Positions 7,240 to 15,117 of a stretch of DNA of 32,795 nucleotides are shown in pieces (the first letter of the stretch is position 1; every line of letters starts with the position of its first letter). The notes under the pieces are model-generated. The model was not told where the DNA came from. It saw only the letters and a list, made by a program, of their open reading frames with translations, and did not search any database. Source of the stretch: Allobosea robiniae (lineage in GTDB: Bacteria > Pseudomonadota > Alphaproteobacteria > Rhizobiales > Beijerinckiaceae); the NCBI RefSeq assembly GCF_900102525.1, contig NZ_FNBZ01000015.1, positions 1-32,795 on the forward strand, given 5' to 3'. The position numbers and the translations under genes were made by a program.

Positions 7240-8822
7240 TCGGCAAACTGCTCGAAATCCGCGACCTCGACGTCATCATCCACGGCCGAAAACTGGTGGA
7301 CTCGATCTCCTTTGCGCTGGCGCCGGGCGAGACTGTGGCGCTGATCGGCGAATCCGGTTCCGGAAAATCGATGACGGCCTCAGCGATCATGGGTCTGCTG
7401 CCGCCCGGGATCACGATGGCAGCGCGCTCCGCGATCGTCTTCGACGGCAAGCCGCTCGATCCGGCGGACGAGACCGCGATGCGGCCGTTGCGCGGCCGCG
7501 ACATCTCGGTCGTCTTTCAGGACCCGATGAGCTGCCTCAATCCCTTCATGACGGCAGGCGCGCAAATCGACGAGGCGCTGCGCCGGCTCGGGCACGGCGA
7601 CGGCACCAAGCGCCGCGCGCGGATCCTCGAATTGCTTCAGCTCGTCGAGATGTCGGATCCGGCCACGATCGCCAGCCGCTATCCGCATGAATTGTCCGGC
7701 GGTCAGCAGCAGCGCGTGATGACGGCGATGGCGCTTGCTGCCGAACCGAAATTGCTGATCGCCGACGAGCCGACCAGCGCACTCGACGCCACCGTGCAGG
7801 CGGAGATCCTGGCCCTGCTCAGGCGCCTGCAGGACCGGCTCGGCAACGCGATGCTGTTCATCACCCATGATCTCGCCGCGGCAAGCCAACTCGCCGACCA
7901 GATCGTGGTCATGCACAAGGGGCGCTGCGTCGAACAGGGTCCCACGGCCGAGGTGCTGCTCTCACCGAAGGACCCGTATACGCGGATGCTGGTCTCCACG
8001 CGCACCATGCTCGCCGAACTGCCTGCAACCGCGCCGCGTTCGAGCGCCGAACCCCTGCTCGCGATCAGCGGCCTCCAATACGAATATCCGGCCAAGCGCC
8101 TGTTCTCGAAGCCGTTCCGGGCGGTGGACGGTATTTCGATCGCGATCGCGCCGGGCGAAACGCTCGGCATTCTCGGAGAATCCGGTTCAGGCAAGTCAAC
8201 CCTGGCCAAGCTGATCATCGGGCTGGCCCGACCCGGCGGCGGCGACATCGCCTTGTTCGGTGAATCGCTGGCGGCGCGGAACTTCCGCCTGACACCTGCC
8301 ATGCGCAAGCGCTGCCAGATCATCTTCCAGAATCCGTACGGTGCGCTCAACCCGCGGCTCACCATCGAGAAGGCGATGCGCGAGCCGCTCGAACTGCTCG
8401 GCCTCAGCGGCCCTGACGATCGTGCCAAGCTCGGCAGCGCACTCGCCGATGTGAACCTGACGCCCGACTATCTCGGACGCTATCCGCACCAGCTTTCGGG
8501 CGGGCAGCGCCAGCGTGTCTGCATCGCCCGCGCGCTTCTTTCCGAGCCGAGCCTTTTGATCTGCGACGAGATCGTTTCCGCGCTCGACGCGACCGTGCAG
8601 ATGCAGGTGTTGCGCACACTCAAGGCGCTACAGCAGAAACGCGGCTTCGCCATGCTGTTCATCGGCCACGACATCGAGATCGTGCGCTGGGTCTCCGACC
8701 GGATTGCAGTGATGCATCGCGGCAAGGTCGTCGAGCAGGGCGAGGCCGGAGCGCTCGTCACGCACCCGGTCGAGGCTTATACGCGCAAGCTGGTCGCCGC
8801 GATGCCTCGCCCTATCGCCTAG
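7236..8822 (+). CDS. Fused double ABC ATPase, DppD-DppF type
   Basis: A 528-residue protein carrying two complete nucleotide-binding domains, which in classic Dpp systems are separate DppD and DppF subunits. Domain 1 has Walker A GESGSGKS at residues 38-45, signature LSGGQQQR at about 153 and Walker B LLIADEPTSALD. Domain 2 has Walker A GESGSGKS at 314-321, signature LSGGQRQR at about 420 and Walker B LLICDEIVSALD, followed by the switch His in FIGHD. All catalytic motifs look intact. It begins at 7236, inside the permease gene, because the ATGA overlap supplies the start. It is the only intact Dpp-type ATPase in the window, and could also energise the ATPase-less importer at 11784-15084. That sharing is speculation. 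Confidence 0.92.
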   Translation: MIGKLLEIRDLDVIIHGRKLVDSISFALAPGETVALIGESGSGKSMTASAIMGLLPPGITMAARSAIVFDGKPLDPADETAMRPLRGRDISVVFQDPMSCLNPFMTAGAQIDEALRRLGHGDGTKRRARILELLQLVEMSDPATIASRYPHELSGGQQQRVMTAMALAAEPKLLIADEPTSALDATVQAEILALLRRLQDRLGNAMLFITHDLAAASQLADQIVVMHKGRCVEQGPTAEVLLSPKDPYTRMLVSTRTMLAELPATAPRSSAEPLLAISGLQYEYPAKRLFSKPFRAVDGISIAIAPGETLGILGESGSGKSTLAKLIIGLARPGGGDIALFGESLAARNFRLTPAMRKRCQIIFQNPYGALNPRLTIEKAMREPLELLGLSGPDDRAKLGSALADVNLTPDYLGRYPHQLSGGQRQRVCIARALLSEPSLLICDEIVSALDATVQMQVLRTLKALQQKRGFAMLFIGHDIEIVRWVSDRIAVMHRGKVVEQGEAGALVTHPVEAYTRKLVAAMPRPIA

Positions 8823-8893
8823 TAAGTCTAAAGGTAAATCGGGTTCGACCAGGCGATACGGCCCAATGGGCATCGTCGCAGGCGCGCGCATCG

Positions 8894-9070
8894 ATGCGCC
8901 GGCCGGTGTTGACTGATCCGACGAGCGATTATGCCCGCAAGCTTATCGATTCCGTCCCCTATATCGCTGGCCACCTCCAATTCCGCAGCAGCGCAGGCGA
9001 GGCTGCTTGGCCGAGTTCGGCAATTCAAGCAGAGAAAGTCAGCATCTCGTACGTCCGCTGCTTCGAAGAC
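8894..9070 (+). pseudogene. Remnant of a Dpp/Opp-type double ATPase (domain junction)
   Basis: In the frame starting at 8894 the peptide contains RPVLTDPTSDYARKLIDSVP, which matches the end of peptide-importer ATPase domains (pattern P-x-x-x-Y-T/A-R-x-L-L/I-x-S/A-V-P). About 30 residues on, AIQAEKVSISY matches the start of a following ATPase domain. That is the linker region of a fused DppD-DppF protein. No Walker A, signature or Walker B is present, and before and after these pieces the frame turns into arginine-, serine- and proline-rich sequence without coding character. The intact gene just upstream (7236-8822) has a different linker sequence, so this is not a recent partial copy of it. 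Recognition is by eye and moderately sure. Confidence 0.5.
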
Positions 9071-9267
9071 CGCACCAGCCCATCACCTCCTTCGCGAACG
9101 GCACGCCCTTGCCCGCAACAATCGCCGATTCTTTGGCGTAAAATTCAGCCGTTCTGTCGCCGGCCCTGTAGTAGCCTCGCCTGGTTGGGGCCGCTGACCG
9201 CCGAACCGTTGCGATGATGGCGGCCTTCAGTGGCCCATGTGGGCGCCATGCATCGCGGGAGAAGGCA
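9071..9267. other. Spacer without a convincing gene
   Basis: Together with the remnant before it, this makes 445 bp (8823-9267) without an intact gene. The plus frames are low-complexity Ser/Pro/Arg. A minus-strand reading frame spanning 9039-9284 contains the protein-like stretch RAGDRTAEFYAKESAIVAGK, but I cannot match it to any family, it overlaps the start of the next gene and it has no visible ribosome-binding site. The promoter of the downstream amidohydrolase should be here; I could not pick one with confidence. Confidence 0.4.
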
Positions 9268-10680
9268 GTGCAGAATACCGACAAGATTTGGACGATCGTC
9301 GATGCAAAGCAGGCTGATTACATCGAACTGAGCGATCGCGTCTTCGAAATGCCCGAGCTCAACTATCGCGAGGTCAAGTCGGCTGCGGCCCATGCCGAGC
9401 AGCTTCGGCGCGAGGGGTTTCGCGTGGAGACGGGCATCGCCGGATTGCCGACCGCGGTCATGGGCGAGGCGGGGGAAGAGGGCCCGGTGATCGCCATTCT
9501 CGGCGAATACGATGCGCTGCCGGAGCTGTCGCAGACGCCGGGCCTGTCCGAGCATCAGCCGCTTCCGAACCAGCCGGCCGGCCATGGCTGCGGCCATAAC
9601 CTGCTCGGCGCCGGCGCCATGCTGGCGGCTGCCGCGGTCAAGGATTTCCTCGCGGAACGCGGGCTCAAGGGCCGCGTCCGCTATTATGGCTGCCCGGCCG
9701 AGGAAGGCGGCGCCGGCAAGGCGTTCATGGTCAAGGAGGGCGCCTTCAAGGATGTGGACATCGCGATTTCCTGGCATCCGGCGGATTTCGCGGCGGTGAC
9801 GGCGGCCATCTCGCTCGCCAACACGACGATCGATTTCGAGTTCACCGGCCGCGCCTCGCATGCCGCCGCCGCTCCGCATCTCGGCCGGTCGGCGCTCGAT
9901 GCGGCCGAGTTGATGAATGTCGGCGTCAACTACATGCGCGAGCACATGCCGAGCGATGCGCGTATCCATTACGCCTATCTGGACGCCGGCGGCATCGCGC
10001 CGAACGTCGTGCAGGCCAAGGCCAGGCTGCGCTATGTCGTGCGCGCGACGATGGTCTCACAGGTCCACGAGCTCCTCGCCCGCGTCCGGAAGATCGCCGA
10101 TGGCGCCGCGTTGATGACGGAGACCACCGTCACCAGCGAAGTCGTCAGCGCGATGAGCAGCCTGCTGGCGAACACGCCGCTGGAAGACGCCATGCAGCGC
10201 AATTTCGACCGGCTCGGCCCGCCGCCCTTCGATGCGGAGGACGTCGCCTTCGCCAGGCGCATGCAGAAGACGGTGACGCCCGCGCATATCGAAAGCGCCT
10301 TCCGCCGTTCGGGATTGCCGGCGACGGATTTCCCGCTGTGCAACGCGATCGCGCCCAAGGAAGCACCGGGACCGCGGATGATGGGCTCGACCGATGTCGG
10401 CGACGTCTCATGGGCCGTGCCGACGGTCCAGGCACGGGGCGCGACCTATACGATCGGCACGCCCGGCCATTCCTGGCAATTGACCGCGCATGGGCAGTCG
10501 CCGCTGGCCCACAAGGGCATGGTTCACGTCGCCAAGATCATGGCGGGCGTCGCCACGGACGTGCTCGTCGAGCCGGGCTTGCTGGAACAGGCCAAGGCCG
10601 ATTTTGCGGAGCGCCTGACCCGGACGCCTTACAAGCCGCTCCTGCCCGATGATGCCAAGCCGCCCTTCCACATGTTCTGA
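9268..10680 (+). CDS. M20-family amidohydrolase, AbgB-like (aminobenzoyl-glutamate utilisation type)
   Basis: A 470-residue M20 metallopeptidase-family amidohydrolase, cytoplasmic. The N-terminus NTDKIWTIVDAKQADYIELSD is the pattern of AbgB, the subunit of p-aminobenzoyl-glutamate hydrolase. Metal-site residues are visible: His106 and Cys108-Gly-His110 in AGHGCGHN, Glu145-Glu146 in CPAEEGG, His170 in SWHPADF and a late His401 in TPGHSW. The start is GTG 9268, preceded by GGGAG at six bases; the in-frame ATGs at 9214 and 9217 would add a tail absent from the family. No AbgA partner is in the window, so it may act as a homodimer on an N-acyl amino acid or similar amide. It is convergent with the GntR gene and next to the amide-related operon. 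Confidence 0.87.
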   Translation: MQNTDKIWTIVDAKQADYIELSDRVFEMPELNYREVKSAAAHAEQLRREGFRVETGIAGLPTAVMGEAGEEGPVIAILGEYDALPELSQTPGLSEHQPLPNQPAGHGCGHNLLGAGAMLAAAAVKDFLAERGLKGRVRYYGCPAEEGGAGKAFMVKEGAFKDVDIAISWHPADFAAVTAAISLANTTIDFEFTGRASHAAAAPHLGRSALDAAELMNVGVNYMREHMPSDARIHYAYLDAGGIAPNVVQAKARLRYVVRATMVSQVHELLARVRKIADGAALMTETTVTSEVVSAMSSLLANTPLEDAMQRNFDRLGPPPFDAEDVAFARRMQKTVTPAHIESAFRRSGLPATDFPLCNAIAPKEAPGPRMMGSTDVGDVSWAVPTVQARGATYTIGTPGHSWQLTAHGQSPLAHKGMVHVAKIMAGVATDVLVEPGLLEQAKADFAERLTRTPYKPLLPDDAKPPFHMF

Positions 10681-10710
10681 AGCGGCTTGTCGATCACTGT
10701 GATGCAAGGA

Positions 10711-10732
10711 CGCCCGGCTCCATAGCCGGGCG
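10711..10732. terminator. Hairpin between convergent genes, probable bidirectional terminator
   Basis: A perfect 9-bp stem, CGCCCGGCT with AGCCGGGCG, and a 4-base loop CCAT. It sits between the stops of the amidohydrolase (10680) and the GntR gene (10780). There is no T-run on either side, so it is not a textbook intrinsic terminator. Confidence 0.5.
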
Positions 10733-10779
10733 GGGACCGCTGCGGCGCGATCCGGGGCCTGCCGACCTGGGTTGGCGCG

Positions 10780-11463
10780 TCAGGCTTCGGCTGCCTGCTC
10801 CGGCAGCCGCGAGATCACGCCGACGATCGGGCGCAGATGCTGCTCGAGGATCGCCAGCGCCTTTTCCTCATCCCATTCGGAAAGGGCGGCGATCAGGGCG
10901 TGATGTTCCCTGCTGATCCGCGCGACGCGGGTCGGGTCGGTGCTGATCGCCGTCATCGCGACGCGCTGCTGGCGGGCGCCCAGCGACTGGTAGAGGTCCG
11001 ACAATACGACATTGCCGACCGCGGCGATCATGACGAAGTGAAACTCGCGGTTCAGCTCGACCCGATTGAAATAGTCGCCCTGCGGCAGGTGCTCCAGCTC
11101 TGCGAGGATCGCATGCATGTCGGCAGGAAGCGGCAATTCCTCACGGCAGATGCGGCGGATCGCATGGCTTTCGATCATGCGCCGGGCCTCGTAGAGGTCG
11201 AGCAGCTCCTGCGCCGTGACCTGCCGGACGAGGGCGCCGCGGCGCGGCAGCAAATCGATGAAACGTTCCGCCTCCAGGCGATGGAAAGCCTCGCGGACGG
11301 GCGTTCGCGACACTCCGAGCGCCGATGAGATTTCCTCCTCCTCGATGAAGCAGCCGCCGAGGAAGCGGCCGCGCAGGATCTGCTCGCGCACATAGAGATA
11401 GACCCGTTCCCGGGTCGGCTTGCCCCGCAAGGCAGCCATCTCGTCCTGTTCGATCATGGCCAT
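10780..11463 (-). CDS. GntR-family regulator with FCD ligand domain
   Basis: A 227-residue regulator of the FadR/FCD branch of GntR. Residues about 12-75 form the winged helix (REQILRGRFLGGCFIEEEEI, then ALGVSRTPVREAFHRLEAER). The C-terminal FCD domain carries the expected metal/ligand residues in NREFHFVMIAAVGN, SREHHALIAAL and EQHL. The frame extends to 11535, but a GGGGG-rich Shine-Dalgarno stands before ATG 11463, and the extra residues would overlap the predicted promoter. Two codons further in, another ATG (11457) is possible. FCD regulators usually respond to small organic acids. It is divergent from the ten-gene operon at 11784 and probably controls it and itself; that is inference from layout. 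Confidence 0.9.
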   Translation of the reverse strand: MAMIEQDEMAALRGKPTRERVYLYVREQILRGRFLGGCFIEEEEISSALGVSRTPVREAFHRLEAERFIDLLPRRGALVRQVTAQELLDLYEARRMIESHAIRRICREELPLPADMHAILAELEHLPQGDYFNRVELNREFHFVMIAAVGNVVLSDLYQSLGARQQRVAMTAISTDPTRVARISREHHALIAALSEWDEEKALAILEQHLRPIVGVISRLPEQAAEA

Positions 11464-11486
11464 CGACAACGCGCCCCCTTCGGTCT

Positions 11487-11515
11487 TTTCTAGGGCTGTC
11501 GAGAGTAGACAGCAA
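11487..11515 (-). promoter_or_regulatory. Candidate promoter of the GntR gene
   Basis: Read on the minus strand, TTGCTG (11515-11510) and TAGAAA (11492-11487) are separated by exactly 17 bp, about 25 bp before the chosen start codon. Both hexamers are imperfect (three and four of six matches). The spacer contains the inverted repeat listed next, an arrangement expected for autorepression. Confidence 0.35.
11495..11513. promoter_or_regulatory. Inverted repeat, candidate GntR operator
   Basis: GCTGTC-GAGAGTA-GACAGC, with perfect 6-bp arms and a 7-bp centre. It lies between the candidate -35 and -10 of the GntR gene and in the region shared with the divergent operon. The size suits a dimeric GntR/FCD protein. 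Prediction only. Confidence 0.4.
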
Positions 11516-11525
11516 AAAATCCGCC

Positions 11526-11535
11526 ACGTATACAT
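11526..11535. promoter_or_regulatory. GTATAC-centred palindrome, alternative GntR operator
   Basis: ACGTATACAT, centred on GTATAC, resembles the short T-G-T-A-T-A-C-A type sites reported for several FCD regulators. It is 13 bp from the larger inverted repeat and on the side facing the ten-gene operon. From here to the operon start (11536-11783) I see no gene and no convincing sigma-70 promoter. Confidence 0.3.
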
Positions 11536-11783
11536 GACGCATCAAGAGCGCGGCTCGCCTATTCGTCTATAGCGAAGCCGTGCCGGGGAACCGCATGACC
11601 GTGCACGCCACCTTCGCGACAGGAAGCTGCAGACCGGGCCGATCGGCCCGGCGCAGGCGGCTTTGTCGGATCGCTGGCGCGGTTATTGCTCGCATCAGCC
11701 CGGCTCCGCCCTTCCCGCCATCGACGGGAACCGACAGGGCTTAAGCCCGCGGACAGCCGGACCCAGCAGCAGAGGATCAGCCC

Positions 11784-13316
11784 ATGACCATCTCTCGCCG
11801 TTCCGTCCTTGGTGCCGGCCTTGCCGGCCCGCTGCTGGCCTCGCCTTTCCTGATCCGCCCCGCGAGCGCACAGCGCGCCGCCGGCATCATCCGCTACGGC
11901 CTGTCGGCCTTTCCGCCGAACCTCCAACCCTGGGTCTCGACGGGGGCGTCGGCCGGCACCGTCAAGATGCTGATCAACCGCAGCCTCGTCTCCTACGATT
12001 CCAAGGGTGAGCTGCGCGGCGAACTCGCCGAGTCCTGGTCGCGCGATCCCGAGGGCGCCTGGGTCTTCAAGCTGCGCAAGGGCTGCGTCTTCCACAATGG
12101 CGAGCCGGTCACCGCCGATGACGTGAAATGGTCGATCGAGCAGATCGCCGGCGAAAAATCGACCGCCTATATGCGCACGCAGTTCCAGTTGATCGAGAAG
12201 GTCGAGATTCCCGATCCGCAGACGGTCCGCTTGGTCACCAAGGGGCCGCAGGCGACGCTGCCGAGCTGGTTCGCCAACTACAACACCTTCGTCATCTGGC
12301 GGAAATCGAGCCCGAACGAGCCGATCGGCGCAGGTCCCTTCCGCCTCGTCGGGCAGGAGCGCGGCACTTCGGTGGAGCTTGCGGCCTTCGACAAGTTCTA
12401 CAAGCCGGGCATCCCGAAGGCGAAGGGCATCAAGTTCATCGTCTATGCCGACGAGAACCTGCGCAACGCCGCGCTGATCTCAGGCGATGTCGACATGATC
12501 GAATACGTGCCCTGGCAGTCGATGGCGACGGTCGAGGCCGATCCGCGCCTCAAGCTCGACAACCAGGAGGGGCCGTTCATGGACGTGCTCTTCAACGGCA
12601 CGAAACCTCCGTTCAACGATCCGCGCGTGCGCCGGGCCGTTGCGCATGCGGTGAAACGCGAGGACATCGTCAAGGTCGCCTTCTTCGGGCGCGGCAAGCC
12701 GCTCGAAGGCGTGCCGATCGTCGAGGGCACGCCCTGGTACGACAAGGAGCTGGCGCATGGCTGGAACTATGATCCGACCCGGGCCAAGGCGCTGCTGGCG
12801 GAAGCCGGCCATGCCAACGGCTTCCAGACGACACTGCTCGCCACCGCCCAGTTCGGCATGCACAAGGACACCGCCGAGATCGTCCAGCAATATCTCGCGG
12901 CGATCGGCATCCAGGCGGAGCTGCAATTGCCGGACTGGTCGACGCGGGTGAGCCGCGGCTCGCGCGGCCAGTACGACATGGCGATCCACGGGGTGTCCTC
13001 GGACAACAACGATCCGGACGGATTGACCGTGGTGCTCGACACCTCGCTCTCGCCGACGCATGGCCGCTCCTTCAAGGTCGATGCGCCGCGCACCATCGCC
13101 GCACTCGCCAAGGGCCGGGCCGAGTTCGACCAGGACAAGCGCGTCGAGATCTACAAGGAGATGCAGCGCGCCGCGCTCGAGGAGGTGCCGCTCGTCGGCC
13201 TCGCCTGGCGCCAGCAGGGCTATGGCATGGACAAGGGCATCCAAGGCTTCACCAACCTGCCCGGCGCGCTCTCGACATCCTCCGGCAATCAGCTCGAGGA
13301 GACCTATTTCGGATGA
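11784..13316 (+). CDS. ABC transporter substrate-binding protein, family 5 (Dpp/Opp type)
   Basis: A 510-residue family 5 binding protein, first gene of the ten-gene operon. The N-terminus has twin arginines (ISRRSVLGAG, residues 3-12) and a likely cleavage after PASA near residue 29, giving a periplasmic protein. Body motifs are typical: LRKGCVFHNGEPVTADDVKW, PIGAGPF and NDPRVRRAVAHAVKRED. GAGGA precedes the ATG. Its stop overlaps the permease start by four bases. It is clearly distinct from the binding protein at 3836 in sequence, so the two are separate systems, not a tandem duplication. The ligand is unknown; the downstream creatininase-family and gamma-glutamyltransferase-family genes suggest an amide or peptide-like compound. 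Confidence 0.92.
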   Translation: MTISRRSVLGAGLAGPLLASPFLIRPASAQRAAGIIRYGLSAFPPNLQPWVSTGASAGTVKMLINRSLVSYDSKGELRGELAESWSRDPEGAWVFKLRKGCVFHNGEPVTADDVKWSIEQIAGEKSTAYMRTQFQLIEKVEIPDPQTVRLVTKGPQATLPSWFANYNTFVIWRKSSPNEPIGAGPFRLVGQERGTSVELAAFDKFYKPGIPKAKGIKFIVYADENLRNAALISGDVDMIEYVPWQSMATVEADPRLKLDNQEGPFMDVLFNGTKPPFNDPRVRRAVAHAVKREDIVKVAFFGRGKPLEGVPIVEGTPWYDKELAHGWNYDPTRAKALLAEAGHANGFQTTLLATAQFGMHKDTAEIVQQYLAAIGIQAELQLPDWSTRVSRGSRGQYDMAIHGVSSDNNDPDGLTVVLDTSLSPTHGRSFKVDAPRTIAALAKGRAEFDQDKRVEIYKEMQRAALEEVPLVGLAWRQQGYGMDKGIQGFTNLPGALSTSSGNQLEETYFG

Positions 13317-14269
13317 GCGCGGCCTGGCTCGGACGGCGGCTGGCTCTGACCCTGGCGATGGCCTGGGTCGTGGCGACGATCGTGTTCCTGGCGCTGCATA
13401 TGGTGCCCGGAGACCCGGCCGAGCTGCTCCTGTCGACATCGGGCGCCATGCCTGATCCGGCGACCGTGCAGGAACTGCGCGAGAAGCTCGGGCTCGATCA
13501 GCCGCTCCTGGTCCAGTACGGCCATTTCCTGGCGGGGCTGGCGCGAGGGGATCTCGGCACGTCACTGATCGACGACTATCCCGTCATCCAAGAGATCGCG
13601 CTCCGGCTGCCGCGCACGCTGGAGCTGATCCTGACGGGAACCCTGATCGCGCTCGTGATCGGCGTGCCATCGGGCGTCTATGCCGCGGTCCATCGGGGCG
13701 GCGCCTTCGACCGCGTCGCCTCCTGGATCACCGCGCTGTTGCTGGCGGTGCCGGTCTTCGTCGTCGGCACCCTGCTGGTGCTGCTGCTGGCGCAGACGCT
13801 GCGATTGATGCCGGCGGGCGGCTTCGTTCCGCTCACGCAGGACCCGGCCCAGCACTTCAAACTCCTGACGCTGCCGGCGGTGGCGATCGCCAAGGGGCTT
13901 GCGGCCGTGCTGTTCCGGATGACGCGCGCCGCGACGCTCGACGCGCTCGCCCATGATTATGTCCGGACCGCGCAGGCCAAGGGGCTTTCGCCGCGACGGG
14001 TTCTCGTCGTGCATGTGCTGCGCAACGCACTGAACCCGGTCGTTACCGTGCTGGGTCTCCAGATGGGAACCTTGCTCGGTGGGACCGTGCTGGTCGAATA
14101 TGTCTTCAACTGGCCGGGCCTGTCGACGCCGCTGCTGCGTGCCGTCGAGGGGCGCGACTATCCGATGGTGGTCGGCATCATCCTGACGATCTCGGTGCTG
14201 TTCCTGCTGATCAATCTCCTCGTCGAATTGCTGCACGCGGCGATCGACCCACGGGTGCAGCACGCATGA
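13313..14269 (+). CDS. ABC transporter permease, DppB/OppB type
   Basis: A 318-residue inner-membrane permease with six or so hydrophobic segments. Family markers are FLALHMVPGDPAELLL after the first helix, LREKLGLDQPLLVQYGHFL, GDLGTSLIDDYPV, an EAA-like loop YVRTAQAKGLSPRRVLVVHV, and the C-terminal LLHAAIDPRVQHA. Translation is coupled at both ends by 4-base overlaps with the binding protein and the next permease. It pairs with the following DppC-type subunit. Confidence 0.92.
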   Translation: MSAAWLGRRLALTLAMAWVVATIVFLALHMVPGDPAELLLSTSGAMPDPATVQELREKLGLDQPLLVQYGHFLAGLARGDLGTSLIDDYPVIQEIALRLPRTLELILTGTLIALVIGVPSGVYAAVHRGGAFDRVASWITALLLAVPVFVVGTLLVLLLAQTLRLMPAGGFVPLTQDPAQHFKLLTLPAVAIAKGLAAVLFRMTRAATLDALAHDYVRTAQAKGLSPRRVLVVHVLRNALNPVVTVLGLQMGTLLGGTVLVEYVFNWPGLSTPLLRAVEGRDYPMVVGIILTISVLFLLINLLVELLHAAIDPRVQHA

Positions 14270-15084
14270 GGCGGCGCGGATTCACACGGCTTCTGGTGCC
14301 CGGCGGCGTGGTCGCCGTGATCCTGCTGATGGCTCTGACGGCACCGCTTCTGCCGCTGCCCGATCCCGTCAAGCAGGATGTGGCGCAGCGCCTGGCCGGG
14401 CCGATGGCGGGGTCCTGGCTCGGGCGCGACGAGTTCGGCCGCGACGTGCTCTCGCGACTGGTCTGGGGCGCGCGCACCAGCTTGTCCGTCGCCTTCGTCT
14501 CGGCGCTGTTTGCCGGGCTCGTCGGCATCACGCTCGGGCTGATCGGCGGCTGGGCGCGGAGCTGGGGCGCTTTTCTCACGGTGCGCAGCGTCGAGATCAT
14601 CATGTGCTTCCCGCCGGTGCTGCTGGCGCTGCTGGTGGTGACGCTGCTCGGCCCCGGCGCCGGAACGCTTATCCTCGTGCTCTCGGTGCTCTATTTGCCC
14701 GGCTTCGCGCGGGTGACCTATGCCGAGGTGATCGCGGTGAAGGGGCGGGACTATGTCGAGGCGACGCGGGCGCTCGGCGCCACGCAGTCGCATCTGTTGT
14801 TCCGCACCGTGCTGCCCAATATCGCGGGGCCGCTGCTGGTGCAGTTCTCGCTGGCGGTCGCCGCCGCCGTGGTGATCGAGAGCGGGCTGTCCTTTCTGGG
14901 GCTGGGCGTCGTGCCGCCGGCACCGTCCTGGGGGCTGATGATCCGCGGGGCGCGCTCGACCATGGAGCAGGCGCCGCTGCTGCTGCTCTGGCCCTGTGCC
15001 GTGCTGACCCTGACGATCCTCGCCATGAACCTGCTCTGCGACGCGCTGCGCGACATCCTCGACCCGCGCACCAGCGAGCGCTGA
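14266..15084 (+). CDS. ABC transporter permease, DppC/OppC type
   Basis: A 272-residue permease. The N-terminal helix is followed by the DppC motif LGRDEFGRDVLSRLVWGAR, then hydrophobic segments and an EAA loop in DYVEATRALGATQSHLLFRT. It ends NLLCDALRDILDPRTSER, typical for the family. After it the operon continues to an enzyme, not to the DppD/DppF ATPases that normally follow. No Dpp-type ATPase gene lies within the operon, so this importer must borrow ATPases from elsewhere, from the fused pair at 7236 or from outside the window, or use the Pot-type ATPase at 17063, which would be unusual. Confidence 0.92.
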   Translation: MRRRGFTRLLVPGGVVAVILLMALTAPLLPLPDPVKQDVAQRLAGPMAGSWLGRDEFGRDVLSRLVWGARTSLSVAFVSALFAGLVGITLGLIGGWARSWGAFLTVRSVEIIMCFPPVLLALLVVTLLGPGAGTLILVLSVLYLPGFARVTYAEVIAVKGRDYVEATRALGATQSHLLFRTVLPNIAGPLLVQFSLAVAAAVVIESGLSFLGLGVVPPAPSWGLMIRGARSTMEQAPLLLLWPCAVLTLTILAMNLLCDALRDILDPRTSER

Positions 15085-15117
15085 CGAACCAAGTATTTCC
15101 CAAGGAAGGACCACGCC

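Noticed and set aside
3836..15084. The two Dpp-type importers as a tandem duplication
   Set aside because: Binding proteins and permeases differ strongly in sequence, permease order is C-B in one and B-C in the other, and only one has ATPases. They are independent systems.
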